Part shown: positions 33,410 through 42,380 of the stretch, in pieces
Layout of the letters: each line of letters starts with the position of its first letter
Numbering within the stretch: position 1 is the stretch's first letter
Origin: Sulfitobacter sp. W027
GTDB taxonomy: Bacteria; Pseudomonadota; Alphaproteobacteria; Rhodobacterales; Rhodobacteraceae
Assembly: GCF_025143985.1 (NCBI RefSeq)
Contig: NZ_CP083564.1
Span: 559,501-623,500, forward strand
Direction of reading: 5' to 3'
Length of the DNA: 64,000 nucleotides
Position numbers and translations under genes: made by a program
The notes under the pieces: generated by a model
Seen by the model: the letters and a program-made list of their open reading frames with translations, nothing else
Told to the model about the DNA's origin: nothing
The model's database searches: none

Positions 33410-35506
33410 ATGCCCTCTTTCAAATTCAATCCTCGCCACCTCGGGCGCGGCTCTATTAAGACGGCACTTTTATGCTGTACGGCGCTGGTGCCAGGGTCGC
33501 TTTACGCGCAAGAGACCTACCAGTTGGATGATGTGATCCTTGAGGCCAGCGCGCAGTCCTCCGGCGCGGCGGATGCTGAAACGGTAGTCGCCAGCGAACT
33601 CAGCAGCGGCGGTAAGCTGTCGGGCGAGATCATCGACATCCCGGCCAGCGTCTCGGTCATCACCAGCCGCGAGATCGAAGCGCGTGGCGCGGATAGCGTG
33701 GAGCAGGTGCTGAACTACACCGCCGGTGCCAGCACCGACAGCTATGGCGCGGATGACCGGTTCGATTATTTTATCCTGCGCGGGTTCGAGGCCTATACCT
33801 ACCGCGACGGCCTAACGCTTGGCGCGAACTTTGGCGCCACCCGCGAAGAGCCTTTTGCCTTTGAGCGGGTCGAGGTGATCCGGGGCGCGTCATCTTCGAC
33901 CTTTGGCCTCTCCGACCCTGGCGGCTCGGTCAACTATGTCACCAAACGTCCCCGCGACGAGCGCTTTGGCAGTGTCTATACTTCGGTGGACTCCTACGGC
34001 AGCTTGGAAACCGGTGTGGATTTCGGCGACAAGCTGGATGAGGAAGGCACGCTTAGCTACCGTTTCACCGGCCTGCTGCGCAATGGCGAGCTTGAATATC
34101 CCTACTCCGAGAATGACGAGATCTTTGCGATGGGCGGCCTGACATGGCGCCCCTCCGATGCCTCCGAGCTGACCGTGATTGTCGATCACCTTAACCGCGA
34201 TTCCGTGCCCGGCAGCGGCGGTTTCCCTGCGGGCGGCGATTTTGATCGGAGCGACGTGTTCTATGGCGAGCCTGACTATAACTACCGTGGCACCGAGCGG
34301 ACGACCGTCTCTGTTCTGGGCGCGCATAACTTTGGCAACGGGCTGAGTTTTGGCGGCACCCTGCGTTACAGCGATGGCGCGGATGACTTCGGCTATGCCT
34401 ATGTCAGCGACGGCACGCCCACCGATGGCACGGTGGACCGCGCCTTTTTTGCCAGCGATGGCACGAGCGAGAACATGATCTCTGACCTGCATCTGACCTA
34501 TGAGGGTTTCCTCGGCGGAGCGGCGAGCACAACCACGGCGGGGGTCGAATTCTCTTGGTCTGATGACAGTGACAAGCGCTACTACGGCGCGGCACCTTCG
34601 GTTGATCGCGACAATCCGACCTACACCGGTCGTCCAGCCAGCGTGCCGATCTTTGCCGACCTCGATACCGAGACGGAAGGCAAGGCGCTTTACCTTCAGC
34701 AACAATTGAACTGGAACGAACGTTTTATCGCCTCATTCGGTCTGCGGCACGACTGGATCGATGTGACCGAGACCAACAATCTTGCCGGCACGGTGCAGAC
34801 CAACGACATCAGCGAAACGACAGGCCGGGTGGGGCTGACCTATAAGATCAGACCCAACCTGTCGGTCTTCGGGAACTACGCGCAGTCGGTCGTGCCTGCA
34901 GGTTTCGGTGTCCAGCCGGAAGAGGGCGAACAATTCGAACTGGGCACTAAGTGGCAACCGGCGGGCACCAATGCGCTGCTGACGGCCTCGGTCTATGACC
35001 TGTCGAAAACCAACATCACCCGCACCAACCCGGCGAATAATTTGCCGGAAACCATCGGTGAGATCGGCGTGCGCGGCATTGATCTGGAAGCCAAGGCTGA
35101 GATGGGCGCCTATACGCTGACCGCCGCCTACAGCTATCTGGATGCCGAGATCAAAGAGAACGGCACCTCTGGCAATGTGGGCAATCGTCCCGGTCTTGTG
35201 GCTGAAAATGTCGCCTCGATCTGGGCCAGCCGGACGTGGGAAAACCTTGGGCGCGGTGATCTGACAGTTGGTCTGGGTGCACGGTTCAATAGTGGCTATT
35301 ACTACAGCGACAGTAACACCGCAGGCGAGACAGGCAGCTTTGTCGTGGTGGATGCCGCGGTAAGCTACGACCTCTCCGAGCAGACCACACTGTCGGCCAA
35401 TGTGACCAACCTGTTCGACGAAAAGCATACCTCCTACGGCGGTTTCTACGCTGACTTCTACAGCCCCGGCCGTGAAGTCACCGTGAAGCTGGCCCATAGC
35501 TGGTGA
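33410..35506 (+). CDS. TonB-dependent siderophore receptor
   Basis: A 698-residue outer-membrane receptor. The signal peptide runs to about residue 32 (LVPGSLYAQ). The plug domain (about 65-180) has IDIPASVSVITSREIEARGADSVEQVLNYTAGA, FILRGFEAYTYRDGL and FERVEVIRGASSSTFGLSDPGGSVNYVTKRP. The beta-barrel occupies the rest, with LSANVTNLFDEKHTSY and a last strand REVTVKLAHSW. It imports ferric siderophores for the ABC transporter encoded upstream. ATG at 33410, with GGAG seven bases upstream, is the start. A strong terminator follows the gene. Confidence 0.95.
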   Translation: MPSFKFNPRHLGRGSIKTALLCCTALVPGSLYAQETYQLDDVILEASAQSSGAADAETVVASELSSGGKLSGEIIDIPASVSVITSREIEARGADSVEQVLNYTAGASTDSYGADDRFDYFILRGFEAYTYRDGLTLGANFGATREEPFAFERVEVIRGASSSTFGLSDPGGSVNYVTKRPRDERFGSVYTSVDSYGSLETGVDFGDKLDEEGTLSYRFTGLLRNGELEYPYSENDEIFAMGGLTWRPSDASELTVIVDHLNRDSVPGSGGFPAGGDFDRSDVFYGEPDYNYRGTERTTVSVLGAHNFGNGLSFGGTLRYSDGADDFGYAYVSDGTPTDGTVDRAFFASDGTSENMISDLHLTYEGFLGGAASTTTAGVEFSWSDDSDKRYYGAAPSVDRDNPTYTGRPASVPIFADLDTETEGKALYLQQQLNWNERFIASFGLRHDWIDVTETNNLAGTVQTNDISETTGRVGLTYKIRPNLSVFGNYAQSVVPAGFGVQPEEGEQFELGTKWQPAGTNALLTASVYDLSKTNITRTNPANNLPETIGEIGVRGIDLEAKAEMGAYTLTAAYSYLDAEIKENGTSGNVGNRPGLVAENVASIWASRTWENLGRGDLTVGLGARFNSGYYYSDSNTAGETGSFVVVDAAVSYDLSEQTTLSANVTNLFDEKHTSYGGFYADFYSPGREVTVKLAHSW

Positions 35507-35511
35507 GCCTC

Positions 35512-35548
35512 AAGCGCGGCACCACCCTCGTGTGCCGCGCTTTTCTTT
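35512..35548 (+). terminator. rho-independent terminator after the TonB receptor gene
   Basis: AAGCGCGGCAC (35512-35522) pairs perfectly with GTGCCGCGCTT (35532-35542), a 9-base loop, followed by a T-rich tail (TTTTCTTT). It lies immediately before the siderophore-interacting protein gene, whose expression would depend on read-through or its own promoter. Confidence 0.85.
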
Positions 35549-35567
35549 GCCTCAGGAGGAGCCCCAG

Positions 35568-36611
35568 ATGACCATCGCCAAAGCCAAGACTACCATCCCG
35601 ATGGACGCGCCGCAGGAGATGCTCTCGCGGATCCTGTCGCATCTGGTTGACGATCACGGCATGATTTTCCGCGCCAAAGGGACGACTGGTCATGTGTTTG
35701 AGCAGGACGGCTACCGGGTGGAGTTCGATCTGCGCCCGCGTGGGTTGGAGGTGAACCTTCAAGCGCCCGGTGAAAACGCCATGCAAATCTCGAAAGAGGG
35801 CATGGTACATCATGTTGCAGAATTTGATCCGCTGCTGGCCGAGCGTATCCGCTGGCAAGGTATAACGCAGGAGGCGGGTGTCGCGCCGCAGAACTTCCGG
35901 CTGCTGACCGTCCTCAACAGCGAAGTTCTTTTTGAGGGGATGCAGCGCGTTACCCTGCATTACCCGGATATTGCCGAACTCGCCGCGCAGGGACTGCATC
36001 TGCGGTTGATCCTGCCGCGCGATCCCAGCCGCACGCCGGTTTGGCCCGTGATGGGCGCAAATGGCGCGCCGGTCTGGCCCAAAGGCGCGGATGAGCTGCA
36101 CGCGCGCTATGTCACGTTGAAGAACATCCGCCCAGAGACCGAAGAGGTCGACATCGACGTGGTGCGCCATGGCTCTGGTCTGATTTCGCAATGGGCGCAG
36201 AACGCGATTGCGGGCCAAAAGATTGGTGCCATGGGCCCGGTGGGGATCAGCGCCTTGCCGTCAGCGTCTTCGTATTTTTTAGCCGCAGATGGCACGGGCC
36301 TGCCCGCCGTTGCGCAGCTTTTGGCGCGTTTGCCAGAGGGTGCCGTGGGCGATGTGGTGGCCGCCCTGCCGCGCGGTGTGTCCTATCAGGACTACCTGCC
36401 AAAGACCAAGTTGCGCGTTCACGCCCTGCCACCGGCACAGTTCGAAACTGCCGTCCTTGGTCACGCGCAGGCGCTGACCGATGACGGGTTGGGCTATGCC
36501 TTCTTTGCCGGAGAGTTCCGGAACGCCCAGCAGCTGCGCGGCCATTTCAAAACCGCGCTCGGCATGGATAAGACCCGGCAGATTTGCACAGCCTACTGGC
36601 GTCGGGACTGA
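35568..36611 (+). CDS. siderophore-interacting protein (FAD-dependent ferric-siderophore reductase) with N-terminal DUF2218-like domain
   Basis: A 347-residue cytoplasmic flavoprotein. The first 90-95 residues (SRILSHLVDDHGMIFRAKGTTGHVFEQDGY) resemble a DUF2218 domain, often found beside or fused to these reductases. The SIP core follows: FAD-binding region with LTVLNSEVLFEGMQRVTLHYPD, RYVTLKNIRPETEEVDIDVVRHGSGLISQWAQNA, GPVGISALPSASSYFLAADGTGLPAVAQLLARLP, and the C-terminal FFAGEFRNAQQLRGHFK. It would release iron by reducing imported ferric siderophore. ATG at 35568 has a strong AGGAGGA site. Confidence 0.93.
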   Translation: MTIAKAKTTIPMDAPQEMLSRILSHLVDDHGMIFRAKGTTGHVFEQDGYRVEFDLRPRGLEVNLQAPGENAMQISKEGMVHHVAEFDPLLAERIRWQGITQEAGVAPQNFRLLTVLNSEVLFEGMQRVTLHYPDIAELAAQGLHLRLILPRDPSRTPVWPVMGANGAPVWPKGADELHARYVTLKNIRPETEEVDIDVVRHGSGLISQWAQNAIAGQKIGAMGPVGISALPSASSYFLAADGTGLPAVAQLLARLPEGAVGDVVAALPRGVSYQDYLPKTKLRVHALPPAQFETAVLGHAQALTDDGLGYAFFAGEFRNAQQLRGHFKTALGMDKTRQICTAYWRRD

Positions 36612-36618
36612 GCGCGGC

Positions 36619-37542
36619 TTAGCTCCACGGTCCTGCGTCGCCGCGTCTTCCGCTCTTAGGAATGCGGCTGCTGCTGGTGGGTCGAGGGCTTGGCTCCCGC
36701 ACCGGGGATGCGGTGGGCGTCATCGCCCGCAGGGCAGCGATGCGGTTCTCGGTCGCGGGGTGGGTGGCGAAGAGGCTGTCATGCTTATGCGCGTGCAATG
36801 GGTTAATGATGAACATATGCGCCGTGGCCGGGTTCCGCTCTGCGGCGTGATTGTCGATCCGCGCGGCGCCCATCGCGATCTTCTCAAGCGCGGAGGCCAG
36901 CCAAAGCGGGTGACCGCAGATCTCTGCCCCGGCCTTGTCTGCCGCATATTCCCGCGTCCGGCTGATCGCCATCTGCACCAGTGCGGCGGCCATGGGGGCG
37001 AGGAACATCATCATCAGCGTGCCGATCATGCCCATTCGCTCCCGCGCGCCGCCGAAGAACATCGCAAAGTTCGCCAGCATCGAAATCGCACCGGCGAAAG
37101 TGGCGGTCACGGTCATGATCGCCGTGTCGTGGTTACGGATATGGGCCAGCTCATGCGCGATGACACCGGCGAGTTCCTCCCGGCTGAGGCTTTGCATCAG
37201 CCCTTTCGTCACCGCCACGGCGGCATTGGCCGGGTTGCGCCCCGTGGCGAATGCGTTGGGCTGGGGCGTGTCGATCAGATAGACTTTCGGCTCTGGCAGG
37301 CCCGCACTCCGCGCAAGCTCTGCCGTCAGGGCATATAGCCCCGCGCGGTCCCCCGGTGAGACCGGCTGCGCATCGTGCATCTTGAGCACCATGCGGTCGG
37401 AATTCCACCACGTAAAGGCGTTCATCCCTGCCGCAACCAAGAGCGCGATCAGTGCGCCACCTGACCCGCCAATCAGATAGCCAACACCCATGAAAAGCGC
37501 GGTCATCGCCGCCATCAGCATCGCTGTCTTTACATAGCCCAT
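36619..37542 (-). CDS. htpX: membrane-associated zinc metalloprotease HtpX
   Basis: A 307-residue inner-membrane M48 protease that degrades damaged membrane proteins. The N-terminal TM pair ([25 protein letters not shown] and [16 protein letters not shown]) precedes the zinc motif [10 protein letters not shown], and the downstream zinc ligand region has [14 protein letters not shown]. Further hydrophobic segments lie near 145-190. The C-terminal 35 residues after IAALRAMTP are Ser/Pro-rich and extend past the usual end. The start at 37542 (MGYVK) is preferred to the longer upstream frame. It is convergent with the siderophore-interacting protein gene, seven bases apart. Confidence 0.95.
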   Translation of the reverse strand: MGYVKTAMLMAAMTALFMGVGYLIGGSGGALIALLVAAGMNAFTWWNSDRMVLKMHDAQPVSPGDRAGLYALTAELARSAGLPEPKVYLIDTPQPNAFATGRNPANAAVAVTKGLMQSLSREELAGVIAHELAHIRNHDTAIMTVTATFAGAISMLANFAMFFGGARERMGMIGTLMMMFLAPMAAALVQMAISRTREYAADKAGAEICGHPLWLASALEKIAMGAARIDNHAAERNPATAHMFIINPLHAHKHDSLFATHPATENRIAALRAMTPTASPVREPSPRPTSSSRIPKSGRRGDAGPWS

Positions 37543-37622
37543 CTTGGTCTCTCGCGGTTGTCCGTTGTAAAGGAAATATGGGTCGATTTGCGCAGGGGGC
37601 AAGGCAGGCGGCGGCAGAGTGG

Positions 37623-37862
37623 CTAGTCGTCGAGATCACCGTCATCGGGTGTCGTGTGCAGGTAGATATGGCCGATCTTGCGGATCAGCGGAATGTTCAC
37701 AAAGGCAACGATGGCGGCGGCAATCCCAAGACGGCCGAGGACGCTCAGCGGCATCTGATCGTCTCCTTTGGCGTAGATCAACACCACGAAGGTCACCACC
37801 AAAAACCAGATGGCGAGGCTTATCAGCAGGCGGCGCATAGGATGTTTTGGTATTTCAGTCAT
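37623..37862 (-). CDS. small two-TM membrane protein, hypothetical
   Basis: A 79-residue protein with two hydrophobic segments ([20 protein letters not shown] at about 12-31 and [16 protein letters not shown] near 45-60) and an acidic tail ([10 protein letters not shown]). The longer frame running to 38165 is discarded: ATG at 37862 ([11 protein letters not shown]) gives a positive-inside first helix. Not recognised as a named family. It lies upstream of htpX on the same strand. Confidence 0.65.
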   Translation of the reverse strand: MTEIPKHPMRRLLISLAIWFLVVTFVVLIYAKGDDQMPLSVLGRLGIAAAIVAFVNIPLIRKIGHIYLHTTPDDGDLDD

Positions 37863-37972
37863 GGCCGCCTCAGATTGCACGCTCCTCCGCACTATTCCGA
37901 GGGTGTGAGTAATCCGCAAGGGCGATCCATAAGGCGGCAGCCCCGGATCAAAGCCCGTGAGCCGCCTGAACG

Positions 37973-38221
37973 TTACTGGCTTGCCATCCCCGCCAGCATC
38001 GCTCCCATGGCGATGAGATGCACCAGCGTAATCGCCCGATCGTTCCAAAGCACCCCGACGATCAACCAACCCAGAACCCCCACCACAAAGAGGTAGAGGT
38101 TCCATGGCGTCCAGCCAAAACCGGTGGCGGCATAACCGAGGGTCTGGATCACCGAGGCGACCCATTTAACCCAGAACGCCAGTTGCGCCGGGGCTGCGCG
38201 CGCGATTACCTCAGACGCCAC
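37973..38221 (-). CDS. small membrane protein, hypothetical
   Basis: An 82-residue protein with about three short hydrophobic stretches: AFWVKWVASVIQTLGYAAT, NLYLFVVGVLGWLIVGVLW and LVHLIAMGAMLAG. The ATG overlaps the end of the upstream SDR gene by 11 bases, so the two are almost certainly cotranslated. It resembles small uncharacterised membrane proteins common in Rhodobacteraceae; no function can be assigned. Confidence 0.75.
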   Translation of the reverse strand: MASEVIARAAPAQLAFWVKWVASVIQTLGYAATGFGWTPWNLYLFVVGVLGWLIVGVLWNDRAITLVHLIAMGAMLAGMASQ

Positions 38222-38915
38222 GGGTCAGCCCACCATCAATACGCCAGTTCTGCCCGGTCACATAGGCTCCGCCTTCGGAAGCGAGCCAGCCTATCAGCGA
38301 AGATACTTCGGCCTCGGTTCCGTAGCGCCCCTTGGGAATGCGCGCCCGGCGGTCTTCGGTCTCGGGCAGACTGTCGATAAACCCCGGCAGGACGTTGTTC
38401 ATGCGAATGTTCTGGCCCGCGTATTGATCTGCGTAGAGCTTGGTGAAACCCGCGAGCCCGGCCCGGAAGACGCCTGAGGTGGGGAAAAGCGGGTCCGGCT
38501 CAAAGGTGGCAAATGTTGAGATATTGATAATCGCGCCGCCGCCCTGCGCCGCCATGATCGGCGTCACCAGACGCGTGGGGCGGATCACGTTCATCAGGTA
38601 GACATCCAGACCGCCGTGCCAATCTTCGTCGGTCATCTCAAGAATGTCGCCCTTCGGCCCGTGCCCAGCAGAGTTCACCAGCACATCAACGCGGCCCCAG
38701 CGGTCCATCGCGCCATCTACCAACTGGGCCAGCGCCTCTTGCGATTGGTTCGAACCGGTGATGCCAAAGCCACCTAATTCTGTGCCGAGCGCCTCTCCCT
38801 TGCCGGAGGAGGAAAGCACGCCGACCTTGAAGCCATCAGCGGCCAGTTTGCGGGCCGCACCCGCGCCCATGCCGCTGCCGCCAGCTGTCACAAGTGCTAC
38901 TTTTTCTGCTGTCAT
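38211..38915 (-). CDS. short-chain dehydrogenase/reductase-like protein lacking the catalytic Tyr-Lys pair
   Basis: A 234-residue Rossmann protein. Cofactor motif TAGGSGMGAG (10-19), NSAG at 81-84 and the structural Asn of LMNVIRP (109) are present. At the active site, S133/T134 is followed, where YxxxK is expected, by S147-G-V-F-R151, so the usual catalytic Tyr and Lys are replaced by Ser and Arg. The rest (GFTKLYADQYAGQNIRMNNVLPGFI, VTGQNWRIDGG) is normal SDR. It may bind NAD(P) without classical catalysis, or use an altered mechanism. It is divergent from a LysR regulator gene that may control it. Confidence 0.88.
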   Translation of the reverse strand: MTAEKVALVTAGGSGMGAGAARKLAADGFKVGVLSSSGKGEALGTELGGFGITGSNQSQEALAQLVDGAMDRWGRVDVLVNSAGHGPKGDILEMTDEDWHGGLDVYLMNVIRPTRLVTPIMAAQGGGAIINISTFATFEPDPLFPTSGVFRAGLAGFTKLYADQYAGQNIRMNNVLPGFIDSLPETEDRRARIPKGRYGTEAEVSSLIGWLASEGGAYVTGQNWRIDGGLTRGV

Positions 38916-39033
38916 CGGATATGCTCCTTATGCTGTGCAGCGATTGCGCTGCGGGGGTATGTCTTGTTAATTAGGCGTTGAAGGCTGTCGCAACCAGCCA
39001 GATGCATTGTCGTATGACTGTAGGAATTCTATC

Positions 39034-39921
39034 GTGCCACGTGACGTACCACTGCCGCCCCTGAACGGGCTCCGTGCCTTTGCCGCAGCGGGGCGGCATA
39101 TGAACCTTCGCGCGGCTGCGGATGAGTTGGGCGTTACTCAAGGGGCGGTCGCCCAGCAGGTACGCGGGTTGGAGGGTCATTTGGGGCTGCGCCTGTTCCT
39201 GCGCGAGCCGCGCGGCCTAGCCTTTACCGAAGAGGGGCGCGCCTATCATACCTCCGTGTCGCGCGCTTTCGAGCAGTTGGTCGAGGCAACGGATGCCCTA
39301 CGCAGTGCGCCCGCGCGGGTGACAATCAGCGTGACCCCGACCTTCGCGTCGAAATGGTTGATCCCCCGCCTGTCAGATTTCACCGAAGCCCACCCGGGCA
39401 TCGATCTGCGCATCACAGCGACGGAGCGGGTGGCGAGCTTTCATGCGGATGGGATCGACCTCGCCGTTCGGCAGGCACGTCCGCCCTTCGGTGCGAGCCT
39501 GCGGGCTGATCTGCTGTTCGCGCAGGAGGTTGTGGCGGTCTGCTCGCCCAGTTTGATTGTTGAGGACGCGCCGTTGAATGCGGCAGGTTTGGCGCGTTTG
39601 ACCCTGCTGCACGACACGCATGACCTTTGGCCGCGCTATGCGGAAGAAGCATTTGGCAACGCCGCAAAACCGGCGCGGCGGTTGCGGTTCAATCAGACGA
39701 CACTGAGCCTTGATGCGGCCTTAGCAGGGCAGGGGGTAGCCTTGGCAAGCCGCTTTTTGGTCCAGCGCGATCTTAAGGCGGGGCGATTGGTGCGTCCGGT
39801 GTCTCATGTGATGGCGGGCGGCTTGGACTTCTACCTGCTCTCCCCGCGCCAAGGGGTTTCAAGCGCCGGGATTATCGTGCGCGATTGGCTTTGCGCGGTG
39901 GCGAAGTGCGAGGCAGGTTAA
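39034..39921 (+). CDS. LysR-family regulator (GcvA-like)
   Basis: A 295-residue transcription factor. The N-terminal HTH (LPPLNGLRAFAAAGRHMNLRAAADELGVTQGAVAQQVRGLEGHLGLRLFLREPRGL) is of the GcvA type, and the effector domain covers about 90-290 (ISVTPTFASKWLIPRLSDFTEAHPGIDLRITAT). The start is GTG at 39034, with AGGA eight bases upstream; the longer frame from TTG at 39007 is less likely. It is divergent from the SDR-like gene, the classical arrangement for a regulator and target. Its 3' end overlaps the convergent GntR gene by four bases. Confidence 0.92.
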   Translation: MPRDVPLPPLNGLRAFAAAGRHMNLRAAADELGVTQGAVAQQVRGLEGHLGLRLFLREPRGLAFTEEGRAYHTSVSRAFEQLVEATDALRSAPARVTISVTPTFASKWLIPRLSDFTEAHPGIDLRITATERVASFHADGIDLAVRQARPPFGASLRADLLFAQEVVAVCSPSLIVEDAPLNAAGLARLTLLHDTHDLWPRYAEEAFGNAAKPARRLRFNQTTLSLDAALAGQGVALASRFLVQRDLKAGRLVRPVSHVMAGGLDFYLLSPRQGVSSAGIIVRDWLCAVAKCEAG

Positions 39922-40574
39922 TCCTGCTCGCGGGCTTTGAGGCGCAGGAAGCTATCCTCCCCGGCCAAAACATAGCGCAGGAGCAAAAGCTCAACCTTGG
40001 CCGCGTCGCGTTCGACAAAGGCGCGCAGCATGTCGCGTTGAAGATCGACGAGGGTTTCGTGGGCGGTGGCGTCGCGCAGGGTTGCCATGCGAACGGCTTG
40101 GATTTGCGCCATGTAGCGCAGGATCGTGTCGCGCAGCTCGATATTGGGCACGGCCATGATCCATGTGCGGCGGATGTCTTCCGAGGCGGCGTAGAGGCTC
40201 TCAATTTCGCCAGTCTCTAAGGTGCGTTCGGATTGCTCGACCGCGCGGGTGAGAGTGGCGATGTCGTCTTCGGTCAGCTGATTGGTCGCCAGCGCGGCGG
40301 CGCGGGGTTCCAGCAGACGGCGCAGTTCGAAAATCTCGCATATCTGGCGCATCGACAGGTTGGGCAGGGTGAAGCCCCGCGTCGTGCTGTCGAGATAGCC
40401 CTCATGTGACAGGCGCATCAGCGCATCGCGCACGGGCATCCGCGAGACATTGAACTCTTCGGCGACGGCAGTGTCGACAAAGCGGTCGCCATGGCTGATC
40501 TCCCCCCGCTGTATCCGCCCAAGGAAGATGTCATAGATCTGATCTTTCATGTGGCGCTTGGCAGTGCGGGGCAT
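39918..40574 (-). CDS. GntR-family regulator with FCD ligand domain
   Basis: A 218-residue FadR-subfamily regulator. The winged HTH (about 8-72) includes GDRFVDTAVAEEFNVSRMPVRDALMRLSHEGYLDSTTRGFTL, and the helical FCD domain (about 80-205) has FELRRLLEPRAAALA and later AHETLVDLQRDMLRAFVERD. FCD regulators sense organic or amino acids. ATG at 40574 has GAGG five bases upstream. It is divergent from the amino-acid ABC and kynureninase-like genes, which it probably controls; palindromic elements lie in the shared 171-base promoter region. Confidence 0.92.
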   Translation of the reverse strand: MPRTAKRHMKDQIYDIFLGRIQRGEISHGDRFVDTAVAEEFNVSRMPVRDALMRLSHEGYLDSTTRGFTLPNLSMRQICEIFELRRLLEPRAAALATNQLTEDDIATLTRAVEQSERTLETGEIESLYAASEDIRRTWIMAVPNIELRDTILRYMAQIQAVRMATLRDATAHETLVDLQRDMLRAFVERDAAKVELLLLRYVLAGEDSFLRLKAREQD

Positions 40575-40660
40575 TCGGACCTCTGTAAAAGTATTCGATT
40601 GTGATCCGAACATGCGCAAGGAATGCGCATATGGCTAGGTATAAGTTTGCATACTTGAAA

Positions 40661-40681
40661 AATTCAATTGAATTAGTATAC
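40661..40681. promoter_or_regulatory. palindromic elements in the GntR/ABC divergent promoter
   Basis: AATTCAATTGAATT (40661-40674) is a perfect 14-base palindrome, followed by GTATAC (40676-40681). Nearby GCATAC (40650-40655) and GTATAA (40639-40644) repeat a similar half-site. GntR/FCD proteins commonly bind short palindromes in such divergent spaces; assignment to this regulator is positional. Confidence 0.45.
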
Positions 40682-40745
40682 GGAAACTGGCAGCCATACT
40701 GTGAAACTTGCCGCGTTGCGCGGGGATGTTCACAGGGAGAAAAAC

Positions 40746-41555
40746 ATGAATCTGAAGAAAAATCTGATCGTTGGCCTCACCGTTGCGGCCTTCACGGCAC
40801 TGTCTGGCGTATCGGCCATGGCGCAGGATGTGCTGAAAATTGGCTCCTACCCGGCGAACCCGCCGTGGGAGTTCAAGAACGAAGCCGGGGAGTTCGAAGG
40901 CTTTGAGGTCGACATCATCAACGAAGTCGCGGCAAGGATCGGCAGGACGACCGAGATCAGCGGCTACGACTTTCGCGCGCTCTTTGTCGCCACGGCATCG
41001 GGGCGAGTGGACGCGGTCATTTCTTCGTTGACCATCACCGATGAGCGGCTTGAGGCCCAGTCTTTCACGCAGCCCTATTTCTCAGGCGCGCTTGGTGTGG
41101 GCACAAAGACCGACGCAGGTATCGCTGATTTGGACGGGCTGAAAGGCAAGCGCATCGGCTCCATCGCCACGTCGTTCCCGGAGAACTGGTTGAAGGAGCG
41201 TGAGGCAGAGCTCGGGTATAAATCCTATTCCAGCTATGACACCACGGCGAATATGCTGACCGATCTGCGCAGTGGCCGGATTGATGCTGCCGTGAACGAT
41301 ATCGTCAGCCTGCGCTATGCCTTTGCCCAACCGACGATGCAGGGGCTACAGGTCTCGGTCGAGATCCCGACGGGCGATAAATTCGCGATCATGATGCCCA
41401 AAGGCTCCGAGCATCTGGAGGCGGTCAATGACGCGATCTCTTCGATGAAAGAGGATGGCACCATGGCGGCGCTCTATGAAAAATGGCTGGGCGTGGCACC
41501 TGCTGAGGGCAGCCTTGCCGTCACACCGTTGCCCGTGCCGACTTCTGCTGACTGA
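40746..41555 (+). CDS. polar amino-acid ABC transporter substrate-binding protein (SBP family 3)
   Basis: A 269-residue periplasmic binding protein. The signal peptide MNLKKNLIVGLTVAAFTALSGVSAMAQ is followed by DVLKIGSYPANPPWEFKNEAGEFEGFEVDIINEVAARIGR, the family 3 ligand-site signature. The second lobe has LDGLKGKRIGSIATSFPENWL and the usual YSSYDTTANMLTDLRSGRIDAAVND. ATG at 40746 is preceded by GGGAG. It probably feeds the permease encoded 81 bases downstream; the ligand may be an aromatic amino acid or a related compound, judged only from the PLP enzyme nearby. Confidence 0.94.
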   Translation: MNLKKNLIVGLTVAAFTALSGVSAMAQDVLKIGSYPANPPWEFKNEAGEFEGFEVDIINEVAARIGRTTEISGYDFRALFVATASGRVDAVISSLTITDERLEAQSFTQPYFSGALGVGTKTDAGIADLDGLKGKRIGSIATSFPENWLKEREAELGYKSYSSYDTTANMLTDLRSGRIDAAVNDIVSLRYAFAQPTMQGLQVSVEIPTGDKFAIMMPKGSEHLEAVNDAISSMKEDGTMAALYEKWLGVAPAEGSLAVTPLPVPTSAD

Positions 41556-41636
41556 CGAAGTTGAGGCCGCGGGCGAGGCGTTACCCGCTTGCGGCCTCAA
41601 GACTGGCCTCATGCGACCAAACTGACGGAATGCGCT

Positions 41637-42308
41637 ATGGAAATCCTCGATATCTTCTTCAATCTCGACGTGATGCGCCGCGCTTTCCCCATTCTGATGC
41701 GCGGGTTGGTCAACACGATCCTGCTGGGTTTCGCGGCGATCTTCTTTGGCGGCATCCTTGGCGTGCTGGTCTGTCTGGTGCGGCTTTACGCGGCCAAGCC
41801 GTTCCGGCTGCTGGCGGTTCTGTATACGGATATCTTTCGCGCCATTCCGGTTTTGGTGGTGTTGATCCTCGTCTACTACGCGCTGCCGTTTGCCGGAATT
41901 GTCTTTTCCTCCTTCGTCGCGGCGACCATTGCGCTGGCGCTGGTGCTGGCGGCCTATACGGCCGAGGTCGTGCGCGCCGGGATCGAAGCCGTGCCGCGCG
42001 GCCAGTTCGAGGCCTGCGATGCGCTTGGCCTGTCCTTTGTCACCACCATGCGCAAGGTGATCCTGCCGCAGGCGTTTCGTATGATGATCCCGCCGCTGGC
42101 CTCCTATGCCGTGGCGATCATGAAAGACACCTCGCTGGCCTCGGTCGTGGCGATGGATGACCTGTTAAAGCAAGCCACCGATGCGCAGGCGCTTTTCGCC
42201 AATCCGACGCCGCTGTTGCTGGCCGCGCTGATTTATATCGCGATCCTTTGGCCCATGGTCCGTTTTACTGGCTGGCTAGAGCAGCATTACAAGCGCGGCT
42301 ATCGCTGA
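41637..42308 (+). CDS. polar amino-acid ABC transporter permease (HisM/GlnP family)
   Basis: A 223-residue inner-membrane permease with about five helices. It has the N-terminal family block RAFPILMRGLVNTILLGFAAIFFGGILGVLVCLVRLY, the conserved FRAIPVLVVLILVYYALP, and the EAA loop YTAEVVRAGIEAVPRGQFEACDALGLSFVTTMRKVILPQAFRMMIPPL. ATG at 41637 (MEILDIFF) is the natural start. No ATPase gene lies in the cluster, so the partner must be encoded elsewhere or borrowed. Confidence 0.94.
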   Translation: MEILDIFFNLDVMRRAFPILMRGLVNTILLGFAAIFFGGILGVLVCLVRLYAAKPFRLLAVLYTDIFRAIPVLVVLILVYYALPFAGIVFSSFVAATIALALVLAAYTAEVVRAGIEAVPRGQFEACDALGLSFVTTMRKVILPQAFRMMIPPLASYAVAIMKDTSLASVVAMDDLLKQATDAQALFANPTPLLLAALIYIAILWPMVRFTGWLEQHYKRGYR

Positions 42309-42380
42309 ACCCTTCCGCCGTATTTCACAACATTCTACCGTCCCGCGCCCCTGCGCGGCCCACACCCTACGGAGATTACA

